Assembly (NCBI GenBank): GCA_947074125.1
Contig: CAMTOM010000093.1
Coordinates: 1 to 6,316 of the forward strand
DNA length: 6,316 nt
Reading direction: 5' to 3'
Source of the DNA: an uncultured Desulfovibrionaceae bacterium
Lineage (GTDB): Bacteria > Desulfobacterota > Desulfovibrionia > Desulfovibrionales > Desulfovibrionaceae
Shown here: in pieces, positions 1-6,052 of the stretch
Layout of the letters: each line of letters begins with the position of its first letter
Numbering within the stretch: position 1 is the stretch's first letter
Translations under genes and position numbers: made by a program
The notes under the pieces: model-generated
What the model was told of the DNA's origin: nothing
What the model saw: only the letters and a program-made list of their open reading frames with translations
Databases searched by the model: none

Positions 1-200
1 CCACTAGCCACAAGAGGCGTTTCCATAAAATCCCTACGGTTACGCGGGGTGAATGCCGCAGACAGCCTTTTCACGCCCTGCATCTTCTTCGTCACATCAT
101 ACAGGAAAAAATTCCCACAAAGACCTTCTTGAGAAGCTGCCTTTACAGGAGCGCACAACAAGACCACAAACACAGCCCAAAGAAGAAGCAAATTCTTCAT
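1..200 (-). CDS. Secreted protein of unknown function, N-terminal part (runs off left edge)
   Basis: Reading the minus strand from the ATG at 200-198 gives 66 uninterrupted codons up to the window edge. The first ~22 residues form a textbook Sec signal peptide: MKN, then a hydrophobic core rich in Leu, Val and Phe, then a V-K-A motif before ASQEG, so cleavage after about residue 22 is likely. A Cys at residue 16 lies in the hydrophobic core, but the sequence before it (V-L-L-C) is a poor lipobox, so a lipoprotein is less likely. The visible mature part (about 44 residues) contains one Cys and basic residues and matches no family I recognise. No strong Shine-Dalgarno lies just before the ATG. 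A possible promoter sits about 80 bp upstream in the AT-rich spacer shared with divergent rnhA. Export to the periplasm or outside is well supported; the function is unknown because most of the gene lies outside the window. Confidence 0.72.
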   Translation of the reverse strand, partial: MKNLLLLWAVFVVLLCAPVKAASQEGLCGNFFLYDVTKKMQGVKRLSAAFTPRNRRDFMETPLVAS

Positions 201-276
201 GATACACCAATATCGTATACGTTCCCAAAGAACGGCATTTGCAATAGCACGATCAAAAAACTCTTTATAACATATG

Positions 277-305
277 ATTATACTACATATCGCAAAATAT
301 TTAAA
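277..305 (-). promoter_or_regulatory. Possible sigma70-type promoter for the leftward secreted-protein gene
   Basis: On the minus strand a consensus TATAAT (282-277) lies 17 bp after TTTAAA (305-300), which matches four of six bases of the -35 consensus. It points toward the secreted-protein ATG at 200 and would leave a leader of about 70 nt. The surrounding DNA is very AT-rich, so a chance match is possible. Confidence 0.35.
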
Positions 306-352
306 CTTGCAATTCTTCTTTTTATGTCTATCAGCCAACATTTCTGAAGAAC

Positions 353-359
353 AAAGGAG
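353..359 (+). promoter_or_regulatory. Strong Shine-Dalgarno-like AAAGGAG with no nearby ATG
   Basis: AAAGGAG at 353-359 is the best ribosome-binding match upstream of rnhA but lies about 143 nt before its likely ATG (503). Five bases after it is CTG (365), in the rnhA frame. A second frame, running through TTG at 376, stays open to a TGA at 496-498 that ends four bases before the rnhA ATG. It may serve a short leader peptide, an extended RnhA form, or nothing. Confidence 0.25.
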
Positions 360-502
360 AGCTACTGGAGCAATCTTGCGACAAAAACAGAAATATGTCA
401 CAGTCCCAATGTTTTCAGCACCCAGGTGCGACATCGGCAATACTGCACCACAGAAGATACCTTTTACGCACTTTCCCTCACCATCAGCCTCTTCATGACA
501 CT

Positions 503-991
503 ATGAAAAAAAATGTTCTCGCATATACCGACGGTTCCTGTCTTGGCAACCCTGGCCCTGGCGGCTGGGGTGTTCTTTTGCGTCTGGCAGGCAGCACGCA
601 CGAAAAAGAACTCTCTGGGGGCTTTTTGCTCACGACCAACAACAGGATGGAAATTACCGCTGTTCTTGAAGCATTGCGCGCCCTCAAAGAACCATGCGCT
701 GTCGACCTTTTCAGCGATTCACAATATGTCTGCAATGCCATCCGTAAAGGCTGGCTCGCAAGCTGGCAAAAAAACAGTTGGCGTAAAAGCGATAAAAAGC
801 CTGTCAAAAATAAAGATCTCTGGGAAGCCCTTCTTCCCTTTTTGCAAACACACGATGTGACCTTTCACTGGTTAAAAGGACATGCTGGGCACCCTGAAAA
901 TGAGCGCTGTGATGTTCTGGCACGAACACAGGCCAGCCAAAAAAACCTGCCCGAAGACATTGGCATGCAATATGAGGAGAATCAGAGTTAA
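503..991 (+). CDS. rnhA: Ribonuclease HI
   Basis: This 162-residue protein is a full-length type 1 RNase H, which cuts the RNA strand of RNA-DNA hybrids in the cytoplasm, for example R-loops and primer remnants. The opening YTDGSCLGNPGPGG motif carries the first metal-binding Asp (D10). E50 (in TTNNRMEI), D72 (in FSDSQYV) and D137 (in NERCDVLA) complete the D-E-D-D site, and H127 in KGHAGHPENE matches the catalytic His. The basic, Trp-rich segment around residues 81-104 matches the hybrid-binding handle of the E. coli enzyme. I chose the ATG at 503 because it places D10 where the family has it and gives the usual family length. It lacks a good Shine-Dalgarno, and the frame stays open upstream to 305, with an in-frame ATG at 395 and an in-frame CTG at 365 just after AAAGGAG, so the true start is not fully settled. 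The stop overlaps the start of the next gene. Confidence 0.95.
   Translation: MKKNVLAYTDGSCLGNPGPGGWGVLLRLAGSTHEKELSGGFLLTTNNRMEITAVLEALRALKEPCAVDLFSDSQYVCNAIRKGWLASWQKNSWRKSDKKPVKNKDLWEALLPFLQTHDVTFHWLKGHAGHPENERCDVLARTQASQKNLPEDIGMQYEENQS
974..980 (+). promoter_or_regulatory. Ribosome-binding site inside the rnhA 3' end
   Basis: GAGGAGA lies ten bases before the ATG at 991, within the last codons of rnhA. It fixes the start of the downstream membrane protein and supports translational coupling through the TAATG overlap. Confidence 0.7.
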
Positions 992-1962
992 TGGAGCCTG
1001 ATGCGCTCTGGACAGGTCTCTGCCTTCCTTTACTGCGCCTCCTGTTAGGACTGACAGCAGGTCTTTTCATTGCCGCCCTCCTGGAAAGTTTGCGCTGGAC
1101 GCAGACTTTGGCACGACTGGCTTCGCCGCTGGCACGACTGGCGCATTTGCGCGAACCAGCCGGAGCGGCTTTTGCCCTCTCTTTTGTGTCATCTGCTTCC
1201 GCCAATGCCTTCCTCGCCAGACAAATAGAATCAGGAGAGCTTTCATTTCGAGAAGTATTGCTCACCAACCTTTTCTCTGCCCTGCCTGCCTATCTCTTAC
1301 ATACCCCAACACTGTTTCTGCTTATCTGGCCAGTGTTAGGATGGCCGACTCTTATCTATATTCTCCTGACACTTCTCGCCGCCATTATAAGAACGCTCTT
1401 CACCCTTCTTCTTTCCCGCTCCCTTTTACCACCACAAGCCATACCCAAACATCTCCTCGAAACGCCCCCTCCATCGCATGAGCCTCCCTCGCAAACACAC
1501 TGGCGAAACGCACCTGCCAAGGCATGGAAGCGCTTTCTTCACCGCCTGCCACGCGTAATCGGGATTACTGTTCCCATCTACACTGTCATGTACGTCCTGC
1601 ATCAATACGGCTTTTTTGCCCTTGCCGAACGCTGGATGGCTGCCCATGCCAACTGGCTTTCGTTTTTACGTCCCGAAACCATGGGGATTATCGTACTTCA
1701 TCTTGCCGCAGAACTGGGAGCCGCACTGGGAGCCGCTGGATCTGTCCTTCATCTTGGAACTGTGGCTCCTGAAGAAATCGTACTGGCTCTCCTTGTGGGC
1801 AATATTCTTTCCACTCCCATGCGTGCGCTCCGCCATCAATTCCCTGCATATGCCGCTTTTTTCTCACCACAGCGCGCTTTCTTTCTCATTCTTGCCAATC
1901 AGGGGCTGCGTGCGGCGAGCATGATTCTTATAACGCTGCTCTACTATCTGAGTATACGCTAA
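991..1962 (+). CDS. Polytopic membrane protein, nucleoside-recognition (GATE) domain type
   Basis: This 323-residue protein is strongly hydrophobic, with probable membrane segments near residues 10-31, 57-76, 90-116, 118-141, 188-209, 230-256, 260-275 and 296-320. A Pro-rich polar linker at about 147-180 divides it into two halves. The first half contains SFVSSASANAFLA followed by an amphipathic stretch and a TNLFSALPAYLLHT segment. This pattern resembles GATE/nucleoside-recognition membrane proteins, the group that includes the SpmA and SpmB spore-maturation proteins and parts of nucleoside transporters. That assignment is by resemblance and the substrate is unknown; the name does not imply sporulation here. 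The second half has Gly/Ala-rich helices with a buried Glu (E241), as expected for a channel or carrier. The start overlaps the rnhA stop by one base and has a good RBS, so the two genes are probably co-transcribed. No functional link with RNase HI is obvious. No terminator is evident after the stop. Confidence 0.72.
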   Translation: MEPDALWTGLCLPLLRLLLGLTAGLFIAALLESLRWTQTLARLASPLARLAHLREPAGAAFALSFVSSASANAFLARQIESGELSFREVLLTNLFSALPAYLLHTPTLFLLIWPVLGWPTLIYILLTLLAAIIRTLFTLLLSRSLLPPQAIPKHLLETPPPSHEPPSQTHWRNAPAKAWKRFLHRLPRVIGITVPIYTVMYVLHQYGFFALAERWMAAHANWLSFLRPETMGIIVLHLAAELGAALGAAGSVLHLGTVAPEEIVLALLVGNILSTPMRALRHQFPAYAAFFSPQRAFFLILANQGLRAASMILITLLYYLSIR

Positions 1963-2044
1963 AAAATCTCCACTTTACTGTACAGCTATAGACAGCATAC
2001 AGAAGATGCCTAAGTAATCATAAGAACGCAAAAACGCCCCCTCA

Positions 2045-2075
2045 TTGAGATGTAGAGCACAATAATACTTATTCT
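2045..2075 (+). promoter_or_regulatory. Possible promoter for the cytochrome b gene
   Basis: TTGAGA (2045-2050) matches five of six bases of the -35 consensus. TATTCT (2070-2075) follows after a long 19-bp spacer and matches four of six -10 bases. The 151-bp gap after the GATE protein gene suggests that the cytochrome gene has its own promoter, but this exact site is only a candidate. Confidence 0.25.
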
Positions 2076-2079
2076 TATC
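2061..2079. promoter_or_regulatory. Fur-box-like site upstream of the cytochrome b gene
   Basis: The 19 bases AATAATACTTATTCTTATC agree with the classical Fur box (GATAATGATAATCATTATC) at about 13 positions read on the plus strand and 14 read on the minus strand. The site overlaps the possible -10 and lies 34 bp before the ATG at 2114, a sensible place for repression. Iron control would fit a heme protein followed by an Fe-S enzyme, but the region is AT-rich and such partial matches arise by chance. Confidence 0.25.
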
Positions 2080-2113
2080 ATATGCTACAGCAATAATTTT
2101 ACGGGAGATAGAT

Positions 2114-2689
2114 ATGAAAAAATATTGTACACTTTTTTGGCGTTTTTTAGGATTTTACCACACTCCAGGAATGCGCATATTACATATTACTCTCATTTTC
2201 TTCAGTATACTACAATTCATAAGTGCTTCTGAAACTTCCGTTAAACATCTCGATGATATCGGCAATTCTACTGAGATCCTTTTCTCATGGTACCATGTTA
2301 TCGGCGGCATGCTTACCGCAACACTGGCTTTTATTTTCGTGGCACGGGTACTGGCAAAGCGCGGCTTGCGATATTTTTTCCCTTTCACAACGGGTGGCTT
2401 CAAAAACGTTATGGAAGATTTGCGTCAATGCGTCCATCTGCGCCTTATTCTCCCACGCCCTGCAGGTTTACGGGCTCTTATTCATGGTGTGGGCATGATT
2501 ATTCTGCTTATTACTTCTCTTACTGGCGCCATCTGGTTTTCTGGCTGGACTCCTTCCCATCCCCGAAACCTTCACTGGCTGCTGGATATCCATGAAGCCT
2601 TTGCCATACTTCTCATCTATTATATGATCATACATGCCATATTTGCCCTGCTGCATTTTTTAAGCTGGCGCAAAAGAACAACATCATGA
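2114..2689 (+). CDS. Cytochrome b561-like di-heme membrane protein
   Basis: This 191-residue protein has four probable transmembrane helices, at about 22-40, 57-80, 120-142 and 158-182. Each carries well-placed histidines: H24 (MRILHITL), H61 (WYHVIGG), H124 (ALIHGVG), H160 (DIHEAF) and H174 (IIHAIF). This is the pattern of the bacterial cytochrome b561 / Ni-Fe hydrogenase and formate dehydrogenase gamma-type b subunits, in which bis-His hemes carry electrons between quinone and a redox partner across the inner membrane. The start follows GGGAG (2103-2107) at six bases. No hydrogenase or formate dehydrogenase gene is in the window. The next gene downstream on the same strand is a Tat-exported Fe-S reductase, so I infer that this may be its membrane electron-transfer partner. 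The two genes are 133 bp apart with a likely regulatory site between them, so they need not share one transcript. The heme-protein family is well supported; the partner is inferred. Confidence 0.83.
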   Translation: MKKYCTLFWRFLGFYHTPGMRILHITLIFFSILQFISASETSVKHLDDIGNSTEILFSWYHVIGGMLTATLAFIFVARVLAKRGLRYFFPFTTGGFKNVMEDLRQCVHLRLILPRPAGLRALIHGVGMIILLITSLTGAIWFSGWTPSHPRNLHWLLDIHEAFAILLIYYMIIHAIFALLHFLSWRKRTTS

Positions 2690-2750
2690 CAGTAAAGAAA
2701 TAATGCCCTAGCATAACGAGAAATGGGCAATAATATGAGAATATCAGATG

Positions 2751-2778
2751 GTGACTCCCGCCCTGAAACCTGTATACT
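2751..2778 (+). promoter_or_regulatory. Possible promoter for the aldo/keto reductase gene
   Basis: TATACT (2773-2778) matches five of six -10 bases. It lies 16 bp after GTGACT (2751-2756), which matches four of six -35 bases. The -10 falls within the left arm of a perfect inverted repeat, so a protein bound there would block it. It would give a leader of about 40 nt before the ATG at 2823. Confidence 0.35.
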
Positions 2779-2796
2779 TGTTTCAAGTATACAGGT
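2768..2796. repeat. Perfect 13-bp inverted repeat with 3-bp centre, candidate operator
   Basis: The arms ACCTGTATACTTG (2768-2780) and CAAGTATACAGGT (2784-2796) are exact reverse complements around TTT. The element lies 26 bp before the aldo/keto reductase start and just ahead of its RBS (AAGGAG, 2812-2817). No T-run follows, so it is not an intrinsic terminator. The left arm contains the possible -10 TATACT. The symmetry suggests a binding site for a dimeric regulator; as RNA it would form a strong hairpin in the leader. I do not recognise the regulator family. Confidence 0.7.
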
Positions 2797-2822
2797 GAAT
2801 GAGGTACAAATAAGGAGAGCCC

Positions 2823-4103
2823 ATGAACAGAAGAACATTCATTACATCTTCAGCACTACTGGCAGCAGCAGGAACAGCACTGCCGAGCAACCTGCTTGCC
2901 CGCCCTGCTGCCTCCGAGGCCACTCCTCTCGATAATATCAGAAACTACAAGCCAAGTATGCAATACCGCCCCATGGGGCAAACAGGCGTACTGGTTTCTG
3001 CACTCAGCTTTGGCATGATGCGCCCCCCTTTTCTTCCCTCTGGAGAACCTGATGAAGCGACATTCCAAACGATGGTACGGCACGCCATTGATAATGGTCT
3101 GAACTACATTGACACATCACATGTTTATTCCAAAGGGAAAAGCCAGGGCATCACAGGACGCATCCTGCAAAATGGCTATCGGGAAAAAGTCTGGCTGGCG
3201 ACGAAATTCCCATGGTGGCAAATGGAAAAAGCAGGAGATTTTGATCGCATCCTGAATCAACAGCTCGAAGAACTGCAAACAGATGCTATTGATTTTTATC
3301 TCCTGCATGCCATTACAATTGATGGCTGGAATGGTGCCATTACCCGATTTAACATCCCTCATTTGATCGAAAAAGCAAAAGAGCAGGGCAAAATCAAACA
3401 TATGGGCTTCTCGCTTCATGCGCCATCTCCCATCTTTAAAAAAGTCCTGCAATACACACCTCACTGGGAGTTTTGCCAGCTCCAAATGAACTATCTTGAT
3501 GTGGAGTACGAAGCAGGACTTGTTGGCATCAAGCAAGCTTACGACAGAGGCATGGGGGTTATTGCCATGGAACCCTTACGTGGCGGCTTTCTTGCCAGCC
3601 TCCCTCCCAAAGCCAAAGCAATTCTGGAAACCTCTCCGCAAAAATACCATGATGTGGCATGGGCTTTTAACTACCTCTGGGACATGCCAGAAATCAGCAC
3701 GGTCTTGAGTGGCATGAGCGCCATGCCTCATGTGATAGACAATCTTACTTATGCCAAACATGCTGCCGTAGAGATGATGCGACCGGAAGAACGCAAAATC
3801 CTCGCACAAATGATACAGCACCTGCGTACCGACTATAATGCCGTACCCTGTACTGGCTGTAACTATTGCCGCCTTGCCTGTCCGGAAGAAGTCGCTGTTG
3901 CACAACTCATGATTCCCTGGAACCAGTATAAATGGAACGGCAATATGGAACCGGCCAAACGCCGTATTGAGTTTGTACATGGCGGCCGCTATGGCAACGG
4001 CGTTCCTGCCTGCACCCAGTGTAATAAATGTTTACCAGCATGCCCACAAGGCATCAATATTCCTGGAGTACTCCAAGAGATCAAAACGACTATGAAAATA
4101 TAA
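2823..4103 (+). CDS. Tat-exported aldo/keto reductase with C-terminal 2[4Fe-4S] ferredoxin domain
   Basis: This 426-residue enzyme begins with a twin-arginine signal: NRRTFIT, a mildly hydrophobic stretch at 9-20, and an Ala-rich cleavage zone around residues 26-33. It is therefore probably exported folded to the periplasm. Residues ~46-330 form an aldo/keto reductase barrel with the full catalytic tetrad D97 (YIDTSHVY), Y102, K128 (LATKFP) and H162 (LLHAI). The barrel end keeps a VLSGMSAMPHVIDN segment, which resembles the nucleotide-binding end of the family. The C-terminus holds two CxxCxxCxxxCP motifs, C343/346/349/353 and C397/400/403/407, enough for two 4Fe-4S clusters. The architecture matches the AKR-ferredoxin group (COG1453-like). 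The substrate is unknown. The RBS AAGGAG is ideally spaced. The upstream cytochrome b gene suggests a membrane electron donor or acceptor; that is inference. Free NAD(P)H is scarce in the periplasm, so a tightly bound cofactor or Fe-S-delivered electrons are plausible. Confidence 0.92.
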   Translation: MNRRTFITSSALLAAAGTALPSNLLARPAASEATPLDNIRNYKPSMQYRPMGQTGVLVSALSFGMMRPPFLPSGEPDEATFQTMVRHAIDNGLNYIDTSHVYSKGKSQGITGRILQNGYREKVWLATKFPWWQMEKAGDFDRILNQQLEELQTDAIDFYLLHAITIDGWNGAITRFNIPHLIEKAKEQGKIKHMGFSLHAPSPIFKKVLQYTPHWEFCQLQMNYLDVEYEAGLVGIKQAYDRGMGVIAMEPLRGGFLASLPPKAKAILETSPQKYHDVAWAFNYLWDMPEISTVLSGMSAMPHVIDNLTYAKHAAVEMMRPEERKILAQMIQHLRTDYNAVPCTGCNYCRLACPEEVAVAQLMIPWNQYKWNGNMEPAKRRIEFVHGGRYGNGVPACTQCNKCLPACPQGINIPGVLQEIKTTMKI

Positions 4104-4129
4104 GCCTCTCATATCCCCTCCCTATACTT

Positions 4130-4175
4130 GTATCGGCTGAAGATTCACCGTCATATCTGAATCTCCAGCCGATAC
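4130..4175. terminator. Long hairpin between convergent genes, possible bidirectional terminator
   Basis: Arms at 4130-4147 and 4158-4175 (GTATCGGCTG..., ...CAGCCGATAC) pair at 17 of 18 positions with one A-C mismatch and a 10-nt loop. It lies 26 bp after the reductase stop and 67 bp beyond the poxB stop. Its place between convergent genes suggests transcription termination or 3'-end protection. Neither strand has a clear T-run after the stem, so it is not a canonical intrinsic terminator. Confidence 0.5.
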
Positions 4176-4242
4176 GCATTATTCTCGCTATGAAATACCT
4201 TCCATAACTCTCAAATACTCTTTGAAGAACACCCTCTTGCTG

Positions 4243-5850
4243 TCAAGGCATCCTCTCTGGGTCAGTGCAGACATCTACAAAAACAGCTCCTTCAGTCATA
4301 AAGGCTCTTTTTACAGCCTCTTCAAGCTCCTCAGTCTTTGTGACACGTATGCCCGTCATGCCTATTGTCTGAGCAATCCTGGCAAAATCAGGATTCACAA
4401 GCTCGGTAGCAAATCTCGAATAGCCCTCCAGCTTCATTTCATAGTTAATAAAGCCAAGACAGCCATTATTGTAGAGAAATATCTTCACAGGTAATTTATA
4501 TTGGGCGATAGTCAGTAACTCACCCATACACATGCCCATACTCCCATCACCACACAATGCAACAACCTGTCGTTCGGGATGCAGTAACTGCGCCCCAAGC
4601 GACATAGGCAGCGCACTCCCCATAGAACCATGTGTAAATGAACCCAGAAAACGGCGTTCGTACGTCGCATGAAGATAGCGTGCCGCCCAAATACTATTCA
4701 AACCTGTATCTATGGTGAAAATGGCATCTCTTGCCGCGTATTTGTTGATCGCATCAGTCAAGGCCTCTGGACGTATTTTTTCCCCCTTGATCCCCTCTAC
4801 GATTGCCTGCTGTAGCGTATCCCGCGATGTCTGCGTCTGCTGCAAGGCACTTTCCAGATGGGCAGTGCTGCTCTTTTCATGCACCAAAGGCAATACCTCC
4901 TGTACCAACACCCCTACATCCGCATGGATGCCCATGGCAATATCCGTCCGCCTGCCCAAATGCTCGCTACGAACATCGACCTGAATTTTCAAGACATCCT
5001 TAGGATACAGCCCAGAAAAAGGCATGTCTGTTCCCAACAACAGCAATAGCTCACACTGGTGTATCGCATACGTAGCACCCCCAAAACCCACAAAACCTAT
5101 CATTCCTACCGCATAAGGATTTTCTGGCTCAATCCACTGCTTACCCCGCCACGCATAGGCCACGGGAGCTTTAATCTTTCTTGCCAGCTCAAGAATCACA
5201 TCCGCCGCATCCTGACAGCCTGAGCCGCAATACAGCGTTACGCTTTTGGCGCTATTGATTGCCTCCGCCAGTTTGTGCACAGAATCCGAGTGCGGTCTTG
5301 AGGGCTCAGGAAAGACATACTGTGGCGCCTGGGAAGCGCCTACTGCTTCCATTGCCAGCACATCTCCAGGCACGCTCAATACCGCAACACCGCGTCGACT
5401 GATAGCACTTTGTAAAGCATGGCGTAACATATGCGGTACCTGTTGCGGGCTGGCAACATGTTCATTATAGCAACTGCAATCCCGAAACAGGAGCTGTGGA
5501 TGTGTTTCCTGAAAATATCCCAAACCATGCGTGGCTGTCGGTATCATGGAAGCCAGAGCCAATACGGGAGCATAACTGCGCTGGCAATCATACAGACCAT
5601 TGACAAGATGTACATGCCCAGGACCACTTGAACCAGCACACGCCACGGGCAATCCTGAAAGCTGTGCTTCTGCACCAGCGGCAAAAGCCGCGCTTTCTTC
5701 ATGGCGCACATGAATAAATTCAATGCTACCGCTACGGCGCAAAGCATCTGAAAGAGGATTCAAACTGTCGCCGACAATACCATACATTCGCCGAATACCA
5801 GCAGCAGCCATTTCTGCTACAAAAACATCTGCCACACTTTGAGCAACCAT
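4243..5850 (-). CDS. poxB: Pyruvate:quinone oxidoreductase (pyruvate oxidase, PoxB type), short C-terminus
   Basis: This 535-residue ThDP enzyme aligns throughout with E. coli PoxB, which oxidatively decarboxylates pyruvate to acetate and CO2 using ThDP, FAD and a quinone at the inner membrane. Visible landmarks are the N-terminal GDSLNPLSDAL, the catalytic Glu in VRHEE (E51), the GSSGPGHVHLVNGLYDC segment, GYFQETHPQLLFRDC, a central FAD-binding domain (~190-330), and the ThDP/Mg motif GDG (434-436) ending in NN (461-462). The ATG at 5850 follows GGAG with a five-base gap and matches the family start. The protein stops at ...VDVCTDPERMP, where E. coli PoxB (572 residues) continues with a segment that includes its lipid-binding activation tail, so it is about 35 residues shorter. 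No frame just downstream restores that tail. Other ThDP enzymes, such as phosphate-dependent pyruvate oxidase or acetolactate synthase, are less likely given the PoxB-specific motifs. It is transcribed toward the reductase gene and apparently alone. Confidence 0.9.
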   Translation of the reverse strand: MVAQSVADVFVAEMAAAGIRRMYGIVGDSLNPLSDALRRSGSIEFIHVRHEESAAFAAGAEAQLSGLPVACAGSSGPGHVHLVNGLYDCQRSYAPVLALASMIPTATHGLGYFQETHPQLLFRDCSCYNEHVASPQQVPHMLRHALQSAISRRGVAVLSVPGDVLAMEAVGASQAPQYVFPEPSRPHSDSVHKLAEAINSAKSVTLYCGSGCQDAADVILELARKIKAPVAYAWRGKQWIEPENPYAVGMIGFVGFGGATYAIHQCELLLLLGTDMPFSGLYPKDVLKIQVDVRSEHLGRRTDIAMGIHADVGVLVQEVLPLVHEKSSTAHLESALQQTQTSRDTLQQAIVEGIKGEKIRPEALTDAINKYAARDAIFTIDTGLNSIWAARYLHATYERRFLGSFTHGSMGSALPMSLGAQLLHPERQVVALCGDGSMGMCMGELLTIAQYKLPVKIFLYNNGCLGFINYEMKLEGYSRFATELVNPDFARIAQTIGMTGIRVTKTEELEEAVKRAFMTEGAVFVDVCTDPERMP

Positions 5851-5929
5851 AATATCTCCAGTTCAGAATATTTTTTACTATCAAGTTTCAATATTAAGAA
5901 TATCATTCACCAAGTAAACTATATAAAAA

Positions 5930-5957
5930 TACATAATTTACATTCTATATATGTCAA
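5930..5957 (-). promoter_or_regulatory. Possible poxB promoter
   Basis: On the minus strand a perfect TTGACA (5957-5952) is followed by TATGTA (5935-5930) at a 16-bp spacing, or TGTATT (5933-5928) at 18 bp; both are weak -10 matches. It would leave a leader of about 75 nt before the poxB ATG. The -35 is the best in the spacer, but the -10 is uncertain. Confidence 0.4.
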
Positions 5958-5978
5958 TAATATGCATATATCATATTA
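5958..5978. repeat. Short inverted repeat abutting the possible poxB -35
   Basis: TAATATG (5958-5964) and CATATTA (5972-5978) are exact 7-bp arms around a 7-bp centre, directly next to the TTGACA. It could be an activator or repressor site for poxB. AT-rich DNA readily yields such repeats by chance. Confidence 0.2.
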
Positions 5979-6018
5979 ATTTTTCACTTTATATAAACAA
6001 CAAACAATAATGCATAAT

Positions 6019-6052
6019 AAAAAAATGCTCACAAATATATATTTGTGAGCAT
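6019..6052 (-). terminator. Rho-independent terminator, leftward
   Basis: Positions 6025-6052 are a perfect 28-bp palindrome with half-site ATGCTCACAAATAT. Read on the minus strand, it is followed at once by six T (6024-6019), then ATT. The stem has a GC-richer base (GCTCAC/GTGAGC) and an AT tip that would open into a loop. This fits an intrinsic terminator for leftward transcription. Its source is not seen; it most likely ends a gene beyond the right edge, and it would separate that transcript from poxB. Confidence 0.72.

Larger units (their letters stand above)
201..502. other. Divergent intergenic region between the secreted-protein gene and rnhA
   Basis: These 302 bp separate two divergent genes. 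The left part (about 201-345) is AT-rich and holds the possible leftward promoter; TATACT at 279-284 is a possible rightward -10 but has no good -35. From about 346 onward composition approaches that of the genes. A strong Shine-Dalgarno-like AAAGGAG lies at 353-359 with no ATG at normal distance. The rnhA frame is open from 305, so the right part could be leader or an N-terminal extension. No convincing terminator, tRNA or repeat was seen. Confidence 0.6.

Noticed and set aside
395..502. A 36-codon N-terminal extension of RNase HI starting at the ATG at 395
   Set aside because: The extension is unlike any RNase HI start, the ATG at 395 has no RBS at the right distance, and the ATG at 503 gives the canonical length. 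It is kept only as an open question.
804..1268. Long minus-strand open frame of 154 codons across the rnhA / membrane-protein junction
   Set aside because: It lies opposite two well-supported genes and its translation has no recognisable domain; it is a shadow frame.
2704..2729. TGCCC and GGGCA pairing after the cytochrome b stop as a terminator
   Set aside because: The stem is only five base pairs around a 16-nt loop and has no T-run on either strand.
2768..2796. Reading the palindrome as a terminator of the cytochrome gene
   Set aside because: No T-run follows on either strand, and it lies next to the reductase RBS, so a regulatory role fits better.
3117..3980. Minus-strand open frames of 134-139 codons inside the aldo/keto reductase gene
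   Set aside because: The plus-strand gene has intact catalytic and Fe-S motifs throughout; these frames are antisense shadows.
4121..4131. TATACTTG shared by the reductase upstream palindrome and the downstream spacer, as a paired regulatory repeat
   Set aside because: Only eight bases match and the symmetric partner is absent, so it is probably coincidence.
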